This document shows positions 35,995 through 44,508 of a stretch of 64,000 bases of DNA, piece after piece. How positions within the stretch are numbered: position 1 is the first letter of the stretch; each line of letters begins with the position of its first letter. The stretch lies in the NCBI RefSeq assembly GCF_046348265.1, contig NZ_JAXMEO010000019.1. One strand, 5' to 3'. This DNA comes from Pelomonas sp937871895 (lineage in GTDB: Bacteria > Pseudomonadota > Gammaproteobacteria > Burkholderiales > Burkholderiaceae_C). Made by a program: the position numbers and the translations under genes. A model generated the notes under the pieces. That model made no database searches. It was not told the origin of the DNA and saw only the letters and a program-made list of their open reading frames with translations.

Positions 35995-36477
35995 ATGAAC
36001 TTCCCCACGCTGCTCAAGAGACTCGCCCCCGTGCTGCTGGCCCTTGGCCTCTTCGCCGTCGGCATCGACCAGGCCCGCGCCGCCGACAAGCCGGCCTCGG
36101 CCGCGCCCGTCAAGCTGGAGGGCCTGCGCAATGGCACGCCGCTCAACCAGGACAACCCGCCCGGCAACTTCCGCCAGGAGCGCGATCACCCGGTCAGCGA
36201 GCGCGACTTCGTGCAGCAGCCGCCGCTGATCCCGCACACCATCAGCGGCTACCAGATCACCAAGAACTTCAACAAGTGCCTGGACTGCCACGCCTGGCAG
36301 AAGACCAAGGAGAGCGGCGCCACCAAGATCAGCGTCACGCACTTCAAGTCGCGTGACGGCGTCGAGCTCGACAAGGTCAGCCCGCGCCGCTACTTCTGCA
36401 CCCAGTGCCACGTGCCGCAGAGCGATGCCAAGCCGCTGGTGCCCAACACCTTCGAGCGCGCCAAGGGGATGCAGTGA
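35995..36477 (+). CDS. napB: Dihaem cytochrome c NapB
   Basis: 160 residues, signal peptide ending 'DQARA', then two haem-binding motifs CLDCH and CTQCH. Electron-transfer partner subunit of NapA in the periplasm. Conserved 'RQERDHPVSERDFVQQPPLIPHTISGYQI' type sequence supports the call. Its maturation needs a cytochrome c assembly system such as the adjacent ccm set. Confidence 0.96.
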   Translation: MNFPTLLKRLAPVLLALGLFAVGIDQARAADKPASAAPVKLEGLRNGTPLNQDNPPGNFRQERDHPVSERDFVQQPPLIPHTISGYQITKNFNKCLDCHAWQKTKESGATKISVTHFKSRDGVELDKVSPRRYFCTQCHVPQSDAKPLVPNTFERAKGMQ

Positions 36478-37103
36478 TGAAAGCCCTCATCGCTCGCGCC
36501 TGGGCCTTTGCCCACACCAAGCTCTTCTGGCTGCTCTCGCTGGCTTTCGTCGGCGGCATCCTCTTCTGGGGCGGCTTCAACACTGCGATGGAGTGGACCA
36601 ACCGCGAGGCCTTCTGCATCTCCTGCCATGAGATGGAGAAGAACGTCTTCCAGGAGTACCGCAACACCATTCACTACCAGAACCGCACCGGCGTGCGCGC
36701 CACCTGCCCGGACTGCCACGTGCCCAAGGAGTGGGGCCCGAAGATGATCCGCAAGATCCAGGCGAGCAATGAGGTGCTGCACAAGATCCTCGGCTCCATC
36801 GACACGCCCGAGAAGTTCAACGCCAAGCGGGCGGAGCTGGCGCAGCACGAGTGGGACCGCATGAAGCGGACCGACAGCCACGAGTGCCGCAACTGCCACA
36901 ACTTCAACTACATGGACTACGCCGAGCAGAACCGCCGCGCGTCCACCCGCCACCAGGTCGCCTTCACCGCCGGCCAGACCTGCATCGACTGCCACAAGGG
37001 CATCGCCCACACCCTGCCGCCCATCGCCCAGCCCATCGGGGCCGAGAAGGTGGGGCAGGTCGAGCTGCCCTCCACGGCGCCGGCCTCAGGGGCGAGCCAC
37101 TGA
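36477..37103 (+). CDS. napC: Tetrahaem cytochrome c quinol dehydrogenase NapC
   Basis: 208 residues of the NapC/NirT family: an N-terminal anchor (LFWLLSLAFVGGILFWGGF) and four haem motifs CISCH, CPDCH, CRNCH and CIDCH. Transfers electrons from membrane quinol to NapB. ATG shares one base with the napB stop (TGATG). Gene order napDAGHBC without napF or napE. Confidence 0.96.
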   Translation: MKALIARAWAFAHTKLFWLLSLAFVGGILFWGGFNTAMEWTNREAFCISCHEMEKNVFQEYRNTIHYQNRTGVRATCPDCHVPKEWGPKMIRKIQASNEVLHKILGSIDTPEKFNAKRAELAQHEWDRMKRTDSHECRNCHNFNYMDYAEQNRRASTRHQVAFTAGQTCIDCHKGIAHTLPPIAQPIGAEKVGQVELPSTAPASGASH

Positions 37104-37140
37104 AAGGGTGTGCAGGTCACTCGGTGATCTGCACGCCCTT
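37104..37140. terminator. Shared hairpin between napC and the convergent DUF427 gene
   Basis: 17-bp arms (37104-37120 and 37124-37140) with a 3-base loop; the two mismatches are G-U compatible. It starts right after the napC stop and contains the DUF427 stop. Neither strand has a T run, so it may act as a transcript-end stabiliser or a bidirectional barrier, not a classical terminator. Confidence 0.5.
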
Positions 37141-37398
37141 GCCGAACGCCACGCGGCCCTTGAGCTCGGCCGCCGCCGCGTTCGGCTCCGGGTAGAACCA
37201 CACCGCGTCCGGGTTCATCTCGCCATTGACGAACAGGCTCAGGTAATGCGCCTGACCCTTCCAGATGCAGCTCGTGCGGTGGTTGCTGAAGCTCGTGTAC
37301 TCGCGCTTCAGCGACTCGGCCGGGAAGTAGTGGTTGCCTTCCACCAGCACCGTGTCGTCACTCTCGGCGATGGTCACGCCCATCCAGATAGCCTTCAT
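37117..37398 (-). CDS. DUF427 domain protein
   Basis: 93 residues from ATG 37398 (MKAIWMGVTIAES). The single DUF427 fold shows 'VEGNHYFPAESLKREYTSFSNHRTSCIWKGQAHYLSL' with the conserved 'CxWKG-A-Y' motif and 'AVWFYPEPN'. The family is widespread and of unknown function. Confidence 0.9.
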   Translation of the reverse strand: MKAIWMGVTIAESDDTVLVEGNHYFPAESLKREYTSFSNHRTSCIWKGQAHYLSLFVNGEMNPDAVWFYPEPNAAAAELKGRVAFGKGVQITE

Positions 37399-37463
37399 GT
37401 TTCGCTCCAGTTTGTGGTGGGGCGTGACGCTAACACCCGCCACCTCAGGCGAAGATCCACACC

Positions 37464-37961
37464 ATGAGAGTCATGGGTATCGCCGGCCGCTCCGGCATGG
37501 GCAAGACCACGCTGCTGGAGCGGCTGGTGCCGCACTTCACCGAGCAGGGCCTGCGCGTCTCGCTGATCAAGCATTCGCACAAGGACATCGAGGTCGACCG
37601 CCCTGGCAAGGACAGCTGGCGCCTGCGCGAGGCCGGCTGCCAGGAGGTGCTGCTGCTCGGCCGCACCCGCTGGGCGCTGATGCACGAATTGCGCGGCGAC
37701 CCCGAGCCCGAACTGCCCTATTTGCTCTCGCGCCTGCAGCACTGCGACCTGGTGCTGGTCGAAGGCTTCAAGGGCGGCGACTTCCCCAAGCTCGAAGTCT
37801 TCCGCCCAGCCCATGGTGCAGCACCGCTCTGGCCTGAGTGGCCGGGGATTGCGGCGGTGGCGAGTGATGGGCTGCTGCCCGATTGCCCACTGCCTGTGCT
37901 GGCGCTGGAGGACACCGCCGCCCAAGCCGCCTTCATCCTGGCGCGTGCGGCCCTTGCGTGA
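37464..37961 (+). CDS. mobB: Molybdopterin-guanine dinucleotide biosynthesis protein MobB
   Basis: 165 residues, GTP-binding P-loop protein that assists MobA in making Mo-bisMGD. Walker A 'GRSGMGKTTLLERL' (family GxSGSGKTT), 'IKHSHKDIEVDRPGKDSWRLREAG' and 'LVLVEGFKGGDFPKLEVFRP' are diagnostic. Its place next to nap fits the NapA cofactor requirement. Confidence 0.94.
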   Translation: MRVMGIAGRSGMGKTTLLERLVPHFTEQGLRVSLIKHSHKDIEVDRPGKDSWRLREAGCQEVLLLGRTRWALMHELRGDPEPELPYLLSRLQHCDLVLVEGFKGGDFPKLEVFRPAHGAAPLWPEWPGIAAVASDGLLPDCPLPVLALEDTAAQAAFILARAALA

Positions 37962-37962
37962 G

Positions 37963-38514
37963 CTACAGCTGCTTGCGCCAGAGCAGGTTGACGATGTGCT
38001 TCACCTCGCCCCGAGGCGGGCTGAGGAACACGCCCGCCCGCTGCATGCCCATGGCGGCGTGAAAGCCCTCTGAGGCGGGGTTGCGCTTTGGCGAGAGGGC
38101 CGTCGTCGTGAAGGCGGTGCAGCCTGCAAAGTCGGCAAAGACCTGGGCATACAGCGCCCGGGCTTGCCCGGAGCGACGTGCAGCAGGCTGCGATGCGACC
38201 TTGGCGATCCAGATCGAGTGCTTGGGGTCGGGACTCGGGGTGTCGCCACACAACAGCATCGCCGGGTTGTTCGCCAGCGAGCGCTCAACGATGGAATGCC
38301 CGGGTGGCACGACAACCACGTACGAGCTGACGCGCCCGGCGTCGTCGAGGATGACGCGGGTGTAGCCGGTCTTGTAGAGGTCTTGGTACAGCGCTTCCGT
38401 GGCGCCGGGCAGGAAGAATCCGGCGGTGTCGGCGTCAGGAGCGTCAAAGCCGAGCGATTGCTCGATCTTGAAGCACTCGGTGATCTGCTCAGGAGAGGGC
38501 TCCGCTATAGACAT
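37963..38514 (-). CDS. GNAT-like acetyltransferase
   Basis: 183 residues from ATG 38514. A partial GNAT fold: 'IAKVASQPAARRSGQARALYAQVFADF' carries a degenerate acetyl-CoA loop (R-R-S-G-Q-A), and 'NPASEGFHAAMGMQRAG' matches GNAT motif B. Its start lies 26 bp inside the 3' end of the large fusion gene upstream, so the two are co-transcribed and probably coupled. Substrate unknown. Confidence 0.7.
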   Translation of the reverse strand: MSIAEPSPEQITECFKIEQSLGFDAPDADTAGFFLPGATEALYQDLYKTGYTRVILDDAGRVSSYVVVVPPGHSIVERSLANNPAMLLCGDTPSPDPKHSIWIAKVASQPAARRSGQARALYAQVFADFAGCTAFTTTALSPKRNPASEGFHAAMGMQRAGVFLSPPRGEVKHIVNLLWRKQL

Positions 38515-40903
38515 TCGAGACTCCAGAGGTCGGTGGGGCAGCGCGCAGCATGCGCACGGAGCGCCCTGCGGCGCCATTGTCAAAAGGGTCCGACACGGCT
38601 TGCCAGCCATGGCGTTCGTAGAAGCCTTGTGCGCTGAGCCGTGCGTTGCACCAGATCGGGCGGGTCCGATCCAGCAGCGCCAGGTCACGCAAGGCGTAGC
38701 TCAGCAGCGAGCTGCCAACACCGGTGCCACGCAGGGGCTCGGCCACTGCCATGGCACGCAATTGCCAGGCGGGTTGATCTGCCCAGGCGGACGCCATCAG
38801 GGACACGCAAGCCACGGCGCGGCCATGGGCGTTGAAGGCGCCGTAATGCCGGGTCTGCAGGTCGTGGTCGCCGGGCAGGACGGCGTCTTCGGTGGCACCC
38901 TGGGGGCGCAGCACGGCATGCCGCAGGCTGATCAACTCGTCGAGTGCGGCGTGACGGCATTCGAGGGCACCCGGAGGCCGCTGGCGCCCGCCTTCGGTCG
39001 CGGGCGCAGGGGCCGGCGCCCCGACGAAGACCTGACGCCTGGCCGACAGGCCGGTGATGCGGAACAGCACATCGACATAGTCTGGGTTGCCCAGCAGCAG
39101 GCTGACCGCGCGCTGCCGGGTCTCCGCCGACTGGGTGAACTTGTGCCAGCTGTCGCGCACCAGCAGCTGCAAGGCGTCGGCGTAGCCACGGTTCGCGGCC
39201 TTCTCTGCCGACAGGAAGAAAACGATGGGCTTGGTGGGGGTGCTGACCTCGGCCGAGAAAGGCAGCAGCAGACAGTCATTGAAGCGGACATTGAACTCGT
39301 AGTGCGGGAAGCCAATGATCGACCGCACGTTGCGCCCGCCTGCGGCCAAGGCTTCGGTCGCCACATCGGGTTCGGCGTCAATGAGCCCGACGCTGGCCCC
39401 GGGGTGGGAGCGGACGAGATCGCGCAGCACCAGCAGTTCGGTGCCAGCGGTCTCCTTCATCAGGTAGTACTCGCCGTCCAGCGGCAGGCTGGAAATGGCG
39501 TCTTGCTTCGGGGCCAGCACGCCATGGGTCATGCCTGGCATCAGCATGAAGGGCAGGTGGCTGGCGGCTTGCTGATGGACCAGGAAGCCACCCGCTGTGG
39601 CGATGGTGAGTGTGAAGCCATCGGCCTGCAGGTCGCCCCGCTTGACCTGGCGCAGGATCTCGACCGAGTGCGACCGTTTGAAGTCCACGGTCACGTTCAG
39701 CCCCTCGGCCTCCTTGAGATGGGCAAAGAGCGCCAGCGAGGCGGCATGGGCGGGTGACAGCACCAGGCGCAGCCCGCCCTGGCGGTTGATGAGAGCCACG
39801 GCTGAGTTGATGTCGCCGAGGCCCGTGCGCATCTGGGAGCTGAGCTCGTTCTGGTGGTGCAGAAAGCCCTTGGACCAACCGGCATACAGCTCGGCCATCA
39901 CCGGGTCTTCGGAGATGGACTTGAGCCGGCTTTGGTATCTGTAGCGGCTGAAGACGAAGCTCCACTCGCGTGTCATCGATTCGACCTCGCGCTGGTAGGT
40001 GCGCGAGAGCCAGTCGGCGTCCTGTGGCGACAGCGGCGTTGCGACGCTGACAGCGGCGGGCGCGGGCGACGCCTTGGCCGGCTGCTGGCTCTGAGGGGCG
40101 GCCGGGCCGTCTCGCGCCACCGCTTGGCGCAGTTGCTGCACCTCGCGCGCCAGCTCCTGCACGGCGCGCTCCTGGAAGCCCAGCGCAATGCCACCACCCC
40201 CGGCATCGGACAGCCGCAAGGCCACCAGCAAGGCGCGGTTGAAGTCCCGCAGCACCGTCTCTGACACGAGGGTCGGTGTGCCGGGCGCGGCAAACTTTGG
40301 CGTGGTGCCGCCGTTGGCAATGCGCAGCAGTTGCAGTGCCGCGTCGCGCGAGACCACGGGCTCGCCGGCTGGATTCAGTAGCTGGCGCGCTTGGTCGAGC
40401 GAGAGCTTCGGCACCCAGAGCGCACTGGACTCTGGCAGGCGTGCGGTCAAGGTCAGCCACTGCTCCTCGGCAGCCACCGCGAGCCGCACCAACTGGCCGG
40501 CGTCGGCCGCGTCACTCGGCTGCAGCCTGTCGGCTGCGAGACGCAGGCAGGCACCCAGCGCCTGCCCTAACGCCTGAGACTCGTCGTCGCCGCGCAGGTG
40601 TCTGTGCACGGCGCTGGCGAGCTTCTTCTCCCAGTCCAGGTAACGCTGTGCGAGCACGTTGCCCAGAATGCCAACAAAGAAGCCCACCACGCCGATGCCC
40701 ACGGCGAGCCCGAGCGCGCTTGGTCTTTCGTCAGGCTTGGTGTCCGTCCCGTCGGCTTGCAGATAGGCCGTCAGCCCGATCAGGACAACCGCCAGCCCCA
40801 GCATGAAGACGCCGAACCAAAAGGCGCGCTGGGAGATGCGCGCTCGCAGCTGGGTCCAGGCGCGACCCGCCTGGAGCAACAGCTGGTTGGGCATAAGCGG
40901 CAT
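38489..40903 (-). CDS. Membrane protein fusing a solute-binding-like domain to a GNAT acetyltransferase
   Basis: 804 residues. Two membrane helices (about 29-49 and 66-88), a helical region with a Pro/Ala-rich linker (about 90-295), and an NMT1/type-2 periplasmic-binding-like domain (about 375-620: 'GLRLVLSPAHAASLALF', 'VEILRQVKRGDLQADGFTL'). A C-terminal GNAT domain (about 645-788) has loop 'AEPLRGTGVGSSLLSYAL' and 'GFYERHGWQAV'. With two helices the soluble part should be cytoplasmic, where acetyl-CoA is found. I infer a membrane-tethered acetyltransferase gated by a small ligand. I do not know a named family with this order. Confidence 0.75.
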   Translation of the reverse strand: MPLMPNQLLLQAGRAWTQLRARISQRAFWFGVFMLGLAVVLIGLTAYLQADGTDTKPDERPSALGLAVGIGVVGFFVGILGNVLAQRYLDWEKKLASAVHRHLRGDDESQALGQALGACLRLAADRLQPSDAADAGQLVRLAVAAEEQWLTLTARLPESSALWVPKLSLDQARQLLNPAGEPVVSRDAALQLLRIANGGTTPKFAAPGTPTLVSETVLRDFNRALLVALRLSDAGGGGIALGFQERAVQELAREVQQLRQAVARDGPAAPQSQQPAKASPAPAAVSVATPLSPQDADWLSRTYQREVESMTREWSFVFSRYRYQSRLKSISEDPVMAELYAGWSKGFLHHQNELSSQMRTGLGDINSAVALINRQGGLRLVLSPAHAASLALFAHLKEAEGLNVTVDFKRSHSVEILRQVKRGDLQADGFTLTIATAGGFLVHQQAASHLPFMLMPGMTHGVLAPKQDAISSLPLDGEYYLMKETAGTELLVLRDLVRSHPGASVGLIDAEPDVATEALAAGGRNVRSIIGFPHYEFNVRFNDCLLLPFSAEVSTPTKPIVFFLSAEKAANRGYADALQLLVRDSWHKFTQSAETRQRAVSLLLGNPDYVDVLFRITGLSARRQVFVGAPAPAPATEGGRQRPPGALECRHAALDELISLRHAVLRPQGATEDAVLPGDHDLQTRHYGAFNAHGRAVACVSLMASAWADQPAWQLRAMAVAEPLRGTGVGSSLLSYALRDLALLDRTRPIWCNARLSAQGFYERHGWQAVSDPFDNGAAGRSVRMLRAAPPTSGVSNVYSGALS

Positions 40904-41055
40904 CGTGAGGCTGGGGCGCGGCCACGCCAGCGTGGCATGCGGGAGTCGCGCGGCAGTATAGGCAGCGCCCAGCAGCCATCCGCTCGCTCAATGAGCCTCA
41001 CGCACCTGCGATTTGATTTGGCGCCGCATGAGCCGGCCGCCGAAGCGCCGTGGGC

Positions 41056-41478
41056 CTAGTGAGCCCAGGCCGCCCGAGGCGCCGCCAGCTTCGCCTCGAT
41101 CAGCGCATCCTCGGCCGACTCACGCGCGGCTTCAAGTTGGTGGCAGAGCTCGGCGATGCCGTCGTCGCGGCCGCCGACCACTTCGGGCAGCGCGGCTGAG
41201 GCGATCTCGGCGGGCAGGTCGGCCAGGGCACCGATCAGTTGAAAGAGCAGTTCCATGCTCGCCTCGCCGGGCGGCAGGTCGCGCGCGGCGCCGAGGCTGC
41301 GGGCCAGGTACCAGCAGGCGTCGGCGGCGTTGTTGCAGGCCTGGGCTTGCAGCTCCAGCGCGCGGCGACGGGCGTTGTCGGCGGCGGTGGCTTCAGCCTG
41401 CTCAATCTGGGCCGGCACGGCGCCATCGGTGACGAAGGCGTCGGGCGAAAAGTCGAAAAGATCCAAATCGAGGGCCAT
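41056..41478 (-). CDS. Hypothetical helical protein
   Basis: 140 residues from ATG 41478 (MALDLDLFDF); the longer frame crosses a region with no coding signal. Predicted all-helical, acidic, Ala/Glu-rich, with 'ACNNAADACWYLARSLGAARDLPPGEASMELLFQLIGALADLPAE'-type amphipathic helices. No recognisable domain. Adjacent to, but not overlapping, the GNAT fusion gene downstream. Confidence 0.65.
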   Translation of the reverse strand: MALDLDLFDFSPDAFVTDGAVPAQIEQAEATAADNARRRALELQAQACNNAADACWYLARSLGAARDLPPGEASMELLFQLIGALADLPAEIASAALPEVVGGRDDGIAELCHQLEAARESAEDALIEAKLAAPRAAWAH

Positions 41479-41637
41479 GTTCAGCGCTTTGCGAGGGCAA
41501 GGCTGGATCCTAAGCGCGGGGACTTGAGGGCTTCGTCCCCCCGACCCCACGTGCGGGCGTGAATTCGTCACGTGACAGCGCTGTGCGTGCAGGCGGCAGT
41601 CGCTGGGTAGCATGGCCGCACTCGGCTCCGCTCAGAA

Positions 41638-42978
41638 ATGACGACACCACCCGCCACGCCCCATCGCCATCTCGACGTTCGCCACGGCGTGGCGCTGTGC
41701 GTGGGCATGGTCGTCGGGGCCGGCATCTTCAAGACCGCGCCGATGGTGGCGCAGGCCTTGCCCGAGGCCTGGCAACTGGCCCTGGCCTGGGTGCTGGGCG
41801 GGGTGCTGTCCTTCGTCGGGGCGCTGTGTTTTGCCGAGTTGGCGGCGGCCTTTCCGGATGCGGGTGGCGACTACCACTTCCTGCGCCGCGCCTTTGGCGA
41901 CCGGGTGGGTTTTCTGTTCGCGTGGTCGCGCTTCGCGGTCATCCACACGGGTTCGATGGCCCTGCTGGGCTTTGTGTTTGGCGACTACCTCGCCACCGTG
42001 GTGGACCTCTCGCCCTGGCTTGGCACGCACGCCAGCAGCGTGCTGGCAGCGGGCCTGATCGTGGGGCTTACGGCCCTGCAACTGCTGGGTGTGCGCGTGG
42101 GGCTGGGCACTCAGCTTGGCCTGACCGTGCTGGTGCTGGGTGCGCTGCTTTGCCTGGGCGGCAGTGCGGCCGTGCGTCTGGCAGCGGGCCGGCTGGCTGT
42201 CGATGCGGCAGCTGCCGCGACTCAAACCGACTGGGGCCAGGCCATGGTGTTCGTCTTCCTGGCCTACGGTGGCTGGAGCGACGCCGCCACGCTCTCGGCC
42301 GAGCTGCGGGACGCGCAGCGCGGCGTGCTGCGGGCGCTGCTCTGGGGCCTGGCCTTGGTGATGGGCTTTTACCTGCTGGCCAACTGGGCCTATGTGCAGG
42401 TGCTCGGGCTCGCGGGCTTGGCGCGCAGCGAGGCACCGGCGTCTGAGCTGATGCGCGTGGTGTTCGGGAACGAGGCGGAGCTCGCCATGGTCGCGGGCGT
42501 GTCCTTCGCGGCGCTGTCGGTCATGAACGCCATCCTCATCGCCGGGCCGCGCACCACGTATGCAGCCGCGCGCGATGTGGCGCAGGCCTGGCATCTGGGA
42601 CGGTGGGACCCGGTGCGCGGCACGCCGACTGCGGCCTTGCTGGCGACATCAAGCGTCGCCCTCCTTCTCGTGGGCCTGGGTGACCTGACGCGCGGCGGCT
42701 TCTCGACGATGGTGGACTACCTTTCGCCGGTCTACTGGGGCTTCTTGCTGCTCAGCGGCGTGGCGCTGATGGTGCTGCGGCGCAAGGAGCCGCAGGCCGA
42801 GCGGCCGTTCAAGGTGCCGCTTTACCCGTGGCTGCCGCTGCTCTTTTGCGCCTGCAGCGCTTACGTGCTGTGGGCCAGCCTTGTCTACGTGAAGACGGGC
42901 GCCCTGGTGGGGCTGGGCGTGCTGGCGCTGGGAGCGGGGGTGCTCAGCGCTTTTTGGCGGGCCTCGTCCACCCGCTGA
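41638..42978 (+). CDS. APC-family amino acid permease
   Basis: 446 residues, about 12 membrane helices. N-terminal 'GVALCVGMVVGAGIFKTAPMVAQ' is the substrate-binding helix-1 motif (GxGIF) of the APC superfamily; 'ALCFAELAAAFPDAGGDYHFLRRAFG' is the second signature. LAT-like or YfnA-like; substrate unresolved. Its last 35 bp overlap the convergent glmU 3' end. Confidence 0.9.
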   Translation: MTTPPATPHRHLDVRHGVALCVGMVVGAGIFKTAPMVAQALPEAWQLALAWVLGGVLSFVGALCFAELAAAFPDAGGDYHFLRRAFGDRVGFLFAWSRFAVIHTGSMALLGFVFGDYLATVVDLSPWLGTHASSVLAAGLIVGLTALQLLGVRVGLGTQLGLTVLVLGALLCLGGSAAVRLAAGRLAVDAAAAATQTDWGQAMVFVFLAYGGWSDAATLSAELRDAQRGVLRALLWGLALVMGFYLLANWAYVQVLGLAGLARSEAPASELMRVVFGNEAELAMVAGVSFAALSVMNAILIAGPRTTYAAARDVAQAWHLGRWDPVRGTPTAALLATSSVALLLVGLGDLTRGGFSTMVDYLSPVYWGFLLLSGVALMVLRRKEPQAERPFKVPLYPWLPLLFCACSAYVLWASLVYVKTGALVGLGVLALGAGVLSAFWRASSTR

Positions 42979-44323
42979 TCGCCACCTGCTTGCCACGCGC
43001 CACCGCCAGCTCGCCCGCGCCGACGGGCTTGGTGATGGTCGAGCCACCACCGATGGTGGCACCCGCGCCGATGGTCACCGGGGCGACCAGCACGCAGTTG
43101 GAGCCGACGTGCACGTCGTCGCCGATCTCGGTGCGGTGCTTGTTGGCGCCGTCGTAGTTGGCGGTGATGGAGCCGGCGCCGTAGTTGACGCGCTCGCCCA
43201 CGGTGGCGTCGCCGAGGTAGGCGAGGTGGTTGGCCTTGGCACCGGCGGCGAGGGTGGAGTTCTTGACCTCGACGAAGTTGCCGATGTGGACCTCGGGCCC
43301 GAGCTGGGCGCCGGGGCGCAGACGCGCGAAGGGGCCGATGAGGGCGCCTTCGCCGACGCTGGCGCCGGCCTTCTCACCGTCGATGTGGGTGAACTCGTGG
43401 ATGCGGGCGTTGCTCGCGATGTTGACGTTGCGGATCACGCAGTGGGCGCCGATGCGGACGTTGTCACCCAAGGTGACATTGCCCTCAAACACGCAGTTGA
43501 CGTCGATCTCGCAGTCCTGCCCGTGGGTCAAGGTGCCGCGCAGGTCGAAGCGGGCGGGGTCGGCCAGGCGCACGCCGGCGCGCATCAGCGCGTTGGCCTG
43601 CTGGGCCTGGAAGGCGCGCTCCAACTGAGCGAGCTGCACGGGGTCGTTGACGCCCAGCACTTCGGTCTCGGAGTGCGCCTTGATGCCGAGCACAGGCAGG
43701 CCTTCGGCCACGGCCATGGCGACGATGTCGGTCAGGTAGTACTCGCCCTGGGCGTTGTTGTTGGTGAGCGCGCTGACCCAGCGCTTGAGCGCGCCGGTGG
43801 GCGCAGCCATCATGCCGCTGTAGCCCTCGTGGATGAGGCGTTGCTCAGGCGTGGCGTCCTTGTGCTCGACGATGGCGAGCACGCCGCCGTCCTCGGGGTC
43901 GCGAATGATGCGGCCGTAGCCGGTGGGATCGAACAGGTCCACGGTCAGCAGGACCAGAGCGGCGCCGGCGCAGGCGTCCACCAAGGCTTTGGCAGTGGAG
44001 GTTTCGATCAGCGGCACGTCGCCGTTCAGGATCAGCGTCGTGCCCTCGCCGACGAGGGCGGGCACGACCTGCTGGATGGCGTGGCCGGTGCCGAGCTGGG
44101 GCATCTGGCGGACGAAGCTGATGCCCGGGGCCGCCACTGTGGCCTCGACCTGCTCGGCGCCGTGGCCGGTGATGACGATGCGCGCGTCAGCCGTGAAGGG
44201 TTCGCAGCTCGTGAGCACGTGCGTCAGCAGGGGGCGCCCCGCGAGCTTGTGCAGCACCTTGGGGGTGGCCGACTTCATGCGGGTGCCCTTGCCCGCGGCC
44301 ATGATCACGATGTTCAGCGCCAT
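42944..44323 (-). CDS. glmU: Bifunctional UDP-N-acetylglucosamine pyrophosphorylase / glucosamine-1-phosphate N-acetyltransferase
   Basis: 459 residues, full length. N-terminal nucleotidyltransferase 'IVIMAAGKGTRMKSATPKVLHKLAG' and 'NGDVPLI', then left-handed beta-helix hexapeptide repeats with the acetyltransferase region 'RLRPGAQLGPEVHIGNFVEVKNS' and 'HLAYLGDATVGERVNYGAG'. It makes UDP-GlcNAc for peptidoglycan and LPS. The segment 'IHEGYSGMMAAP' replaces the usual (N/Y)TGI sugar-binding stretch. Confidence 0.97.
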   Translation of the reverse strand: MALNIVIMAAGKGTRMKSATPKVLHKLAGRPLLTHVLTSCEPFTADARIVITGHGAEQVEATVAAPGISFVRQMPQLGTGHAIQQVVPALVGEGTTLILNGDVPLIETSTAKALVDACAGAALVLLTVDLFDPTGYGRIIRDPEDGGVLAIVEHKDATPEQRLIHEGYSGMMAAPTGALKRWVSALTNNNAQGEYYLTDIVAMAVAEGLPVLGIKAHSETEVLGVNDPVQLAQLERAFQAQQANALMRAGVRLADPARFDLRGTLTHGQDCEIDVNCVFEGNVTLGDNVRIGAHCVIRNVNIASNARIHEFTHIDGEKAGASVGEGALIGPFARLRPGAQLGPEVHIGNFVEVKNSTLAAGAKANHLAYLGDATVGERVNYGAGSITANYDGANKHRTEIGDDVHVGSNCVLVAPVTIGAGATIGGGSTITKPVGAGELAVARGKQVAISGWTRPAKKR

Positions 44324-44434
44324 TGCGACTCAGCTTGTTAGAAAAGCAAAGCCGGGATTATGGGCAGCGGCCAAGACAGGACGGGCGTGATCGCCGCACT
44401 GAAGGCGTTCGCGTCGTGACTTACCCAGCGACTG

Positions 44435-44508
44435 CCGTGGAACCGGCTTGGCCGGGCCACTGGCAGTGCCCCCTTGAGGGGGCGGCCGCAGGCCGTAGGG
44501 GGTGGGCC
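44435..44508 (-). repeat. Dispersed palindromic repeat, copy C
   Basis: Third copy of the ~73-bp element, inverted relative to copies A and B: it reads CCACCCCCTAC...CCCCCTCAAGGGGGC...AGCCGGTTCCACGG on the minus strand. It abuts the stop codon of the DUF4136 lipoprotein gene. Confidence 0.85.

Noticed and set aside
41568..41577. GTCACGTGAC palindrome before the amino-acid permease
   Set aside because: A lone 10-bp palindrome without further support; expected by chance at this scale.
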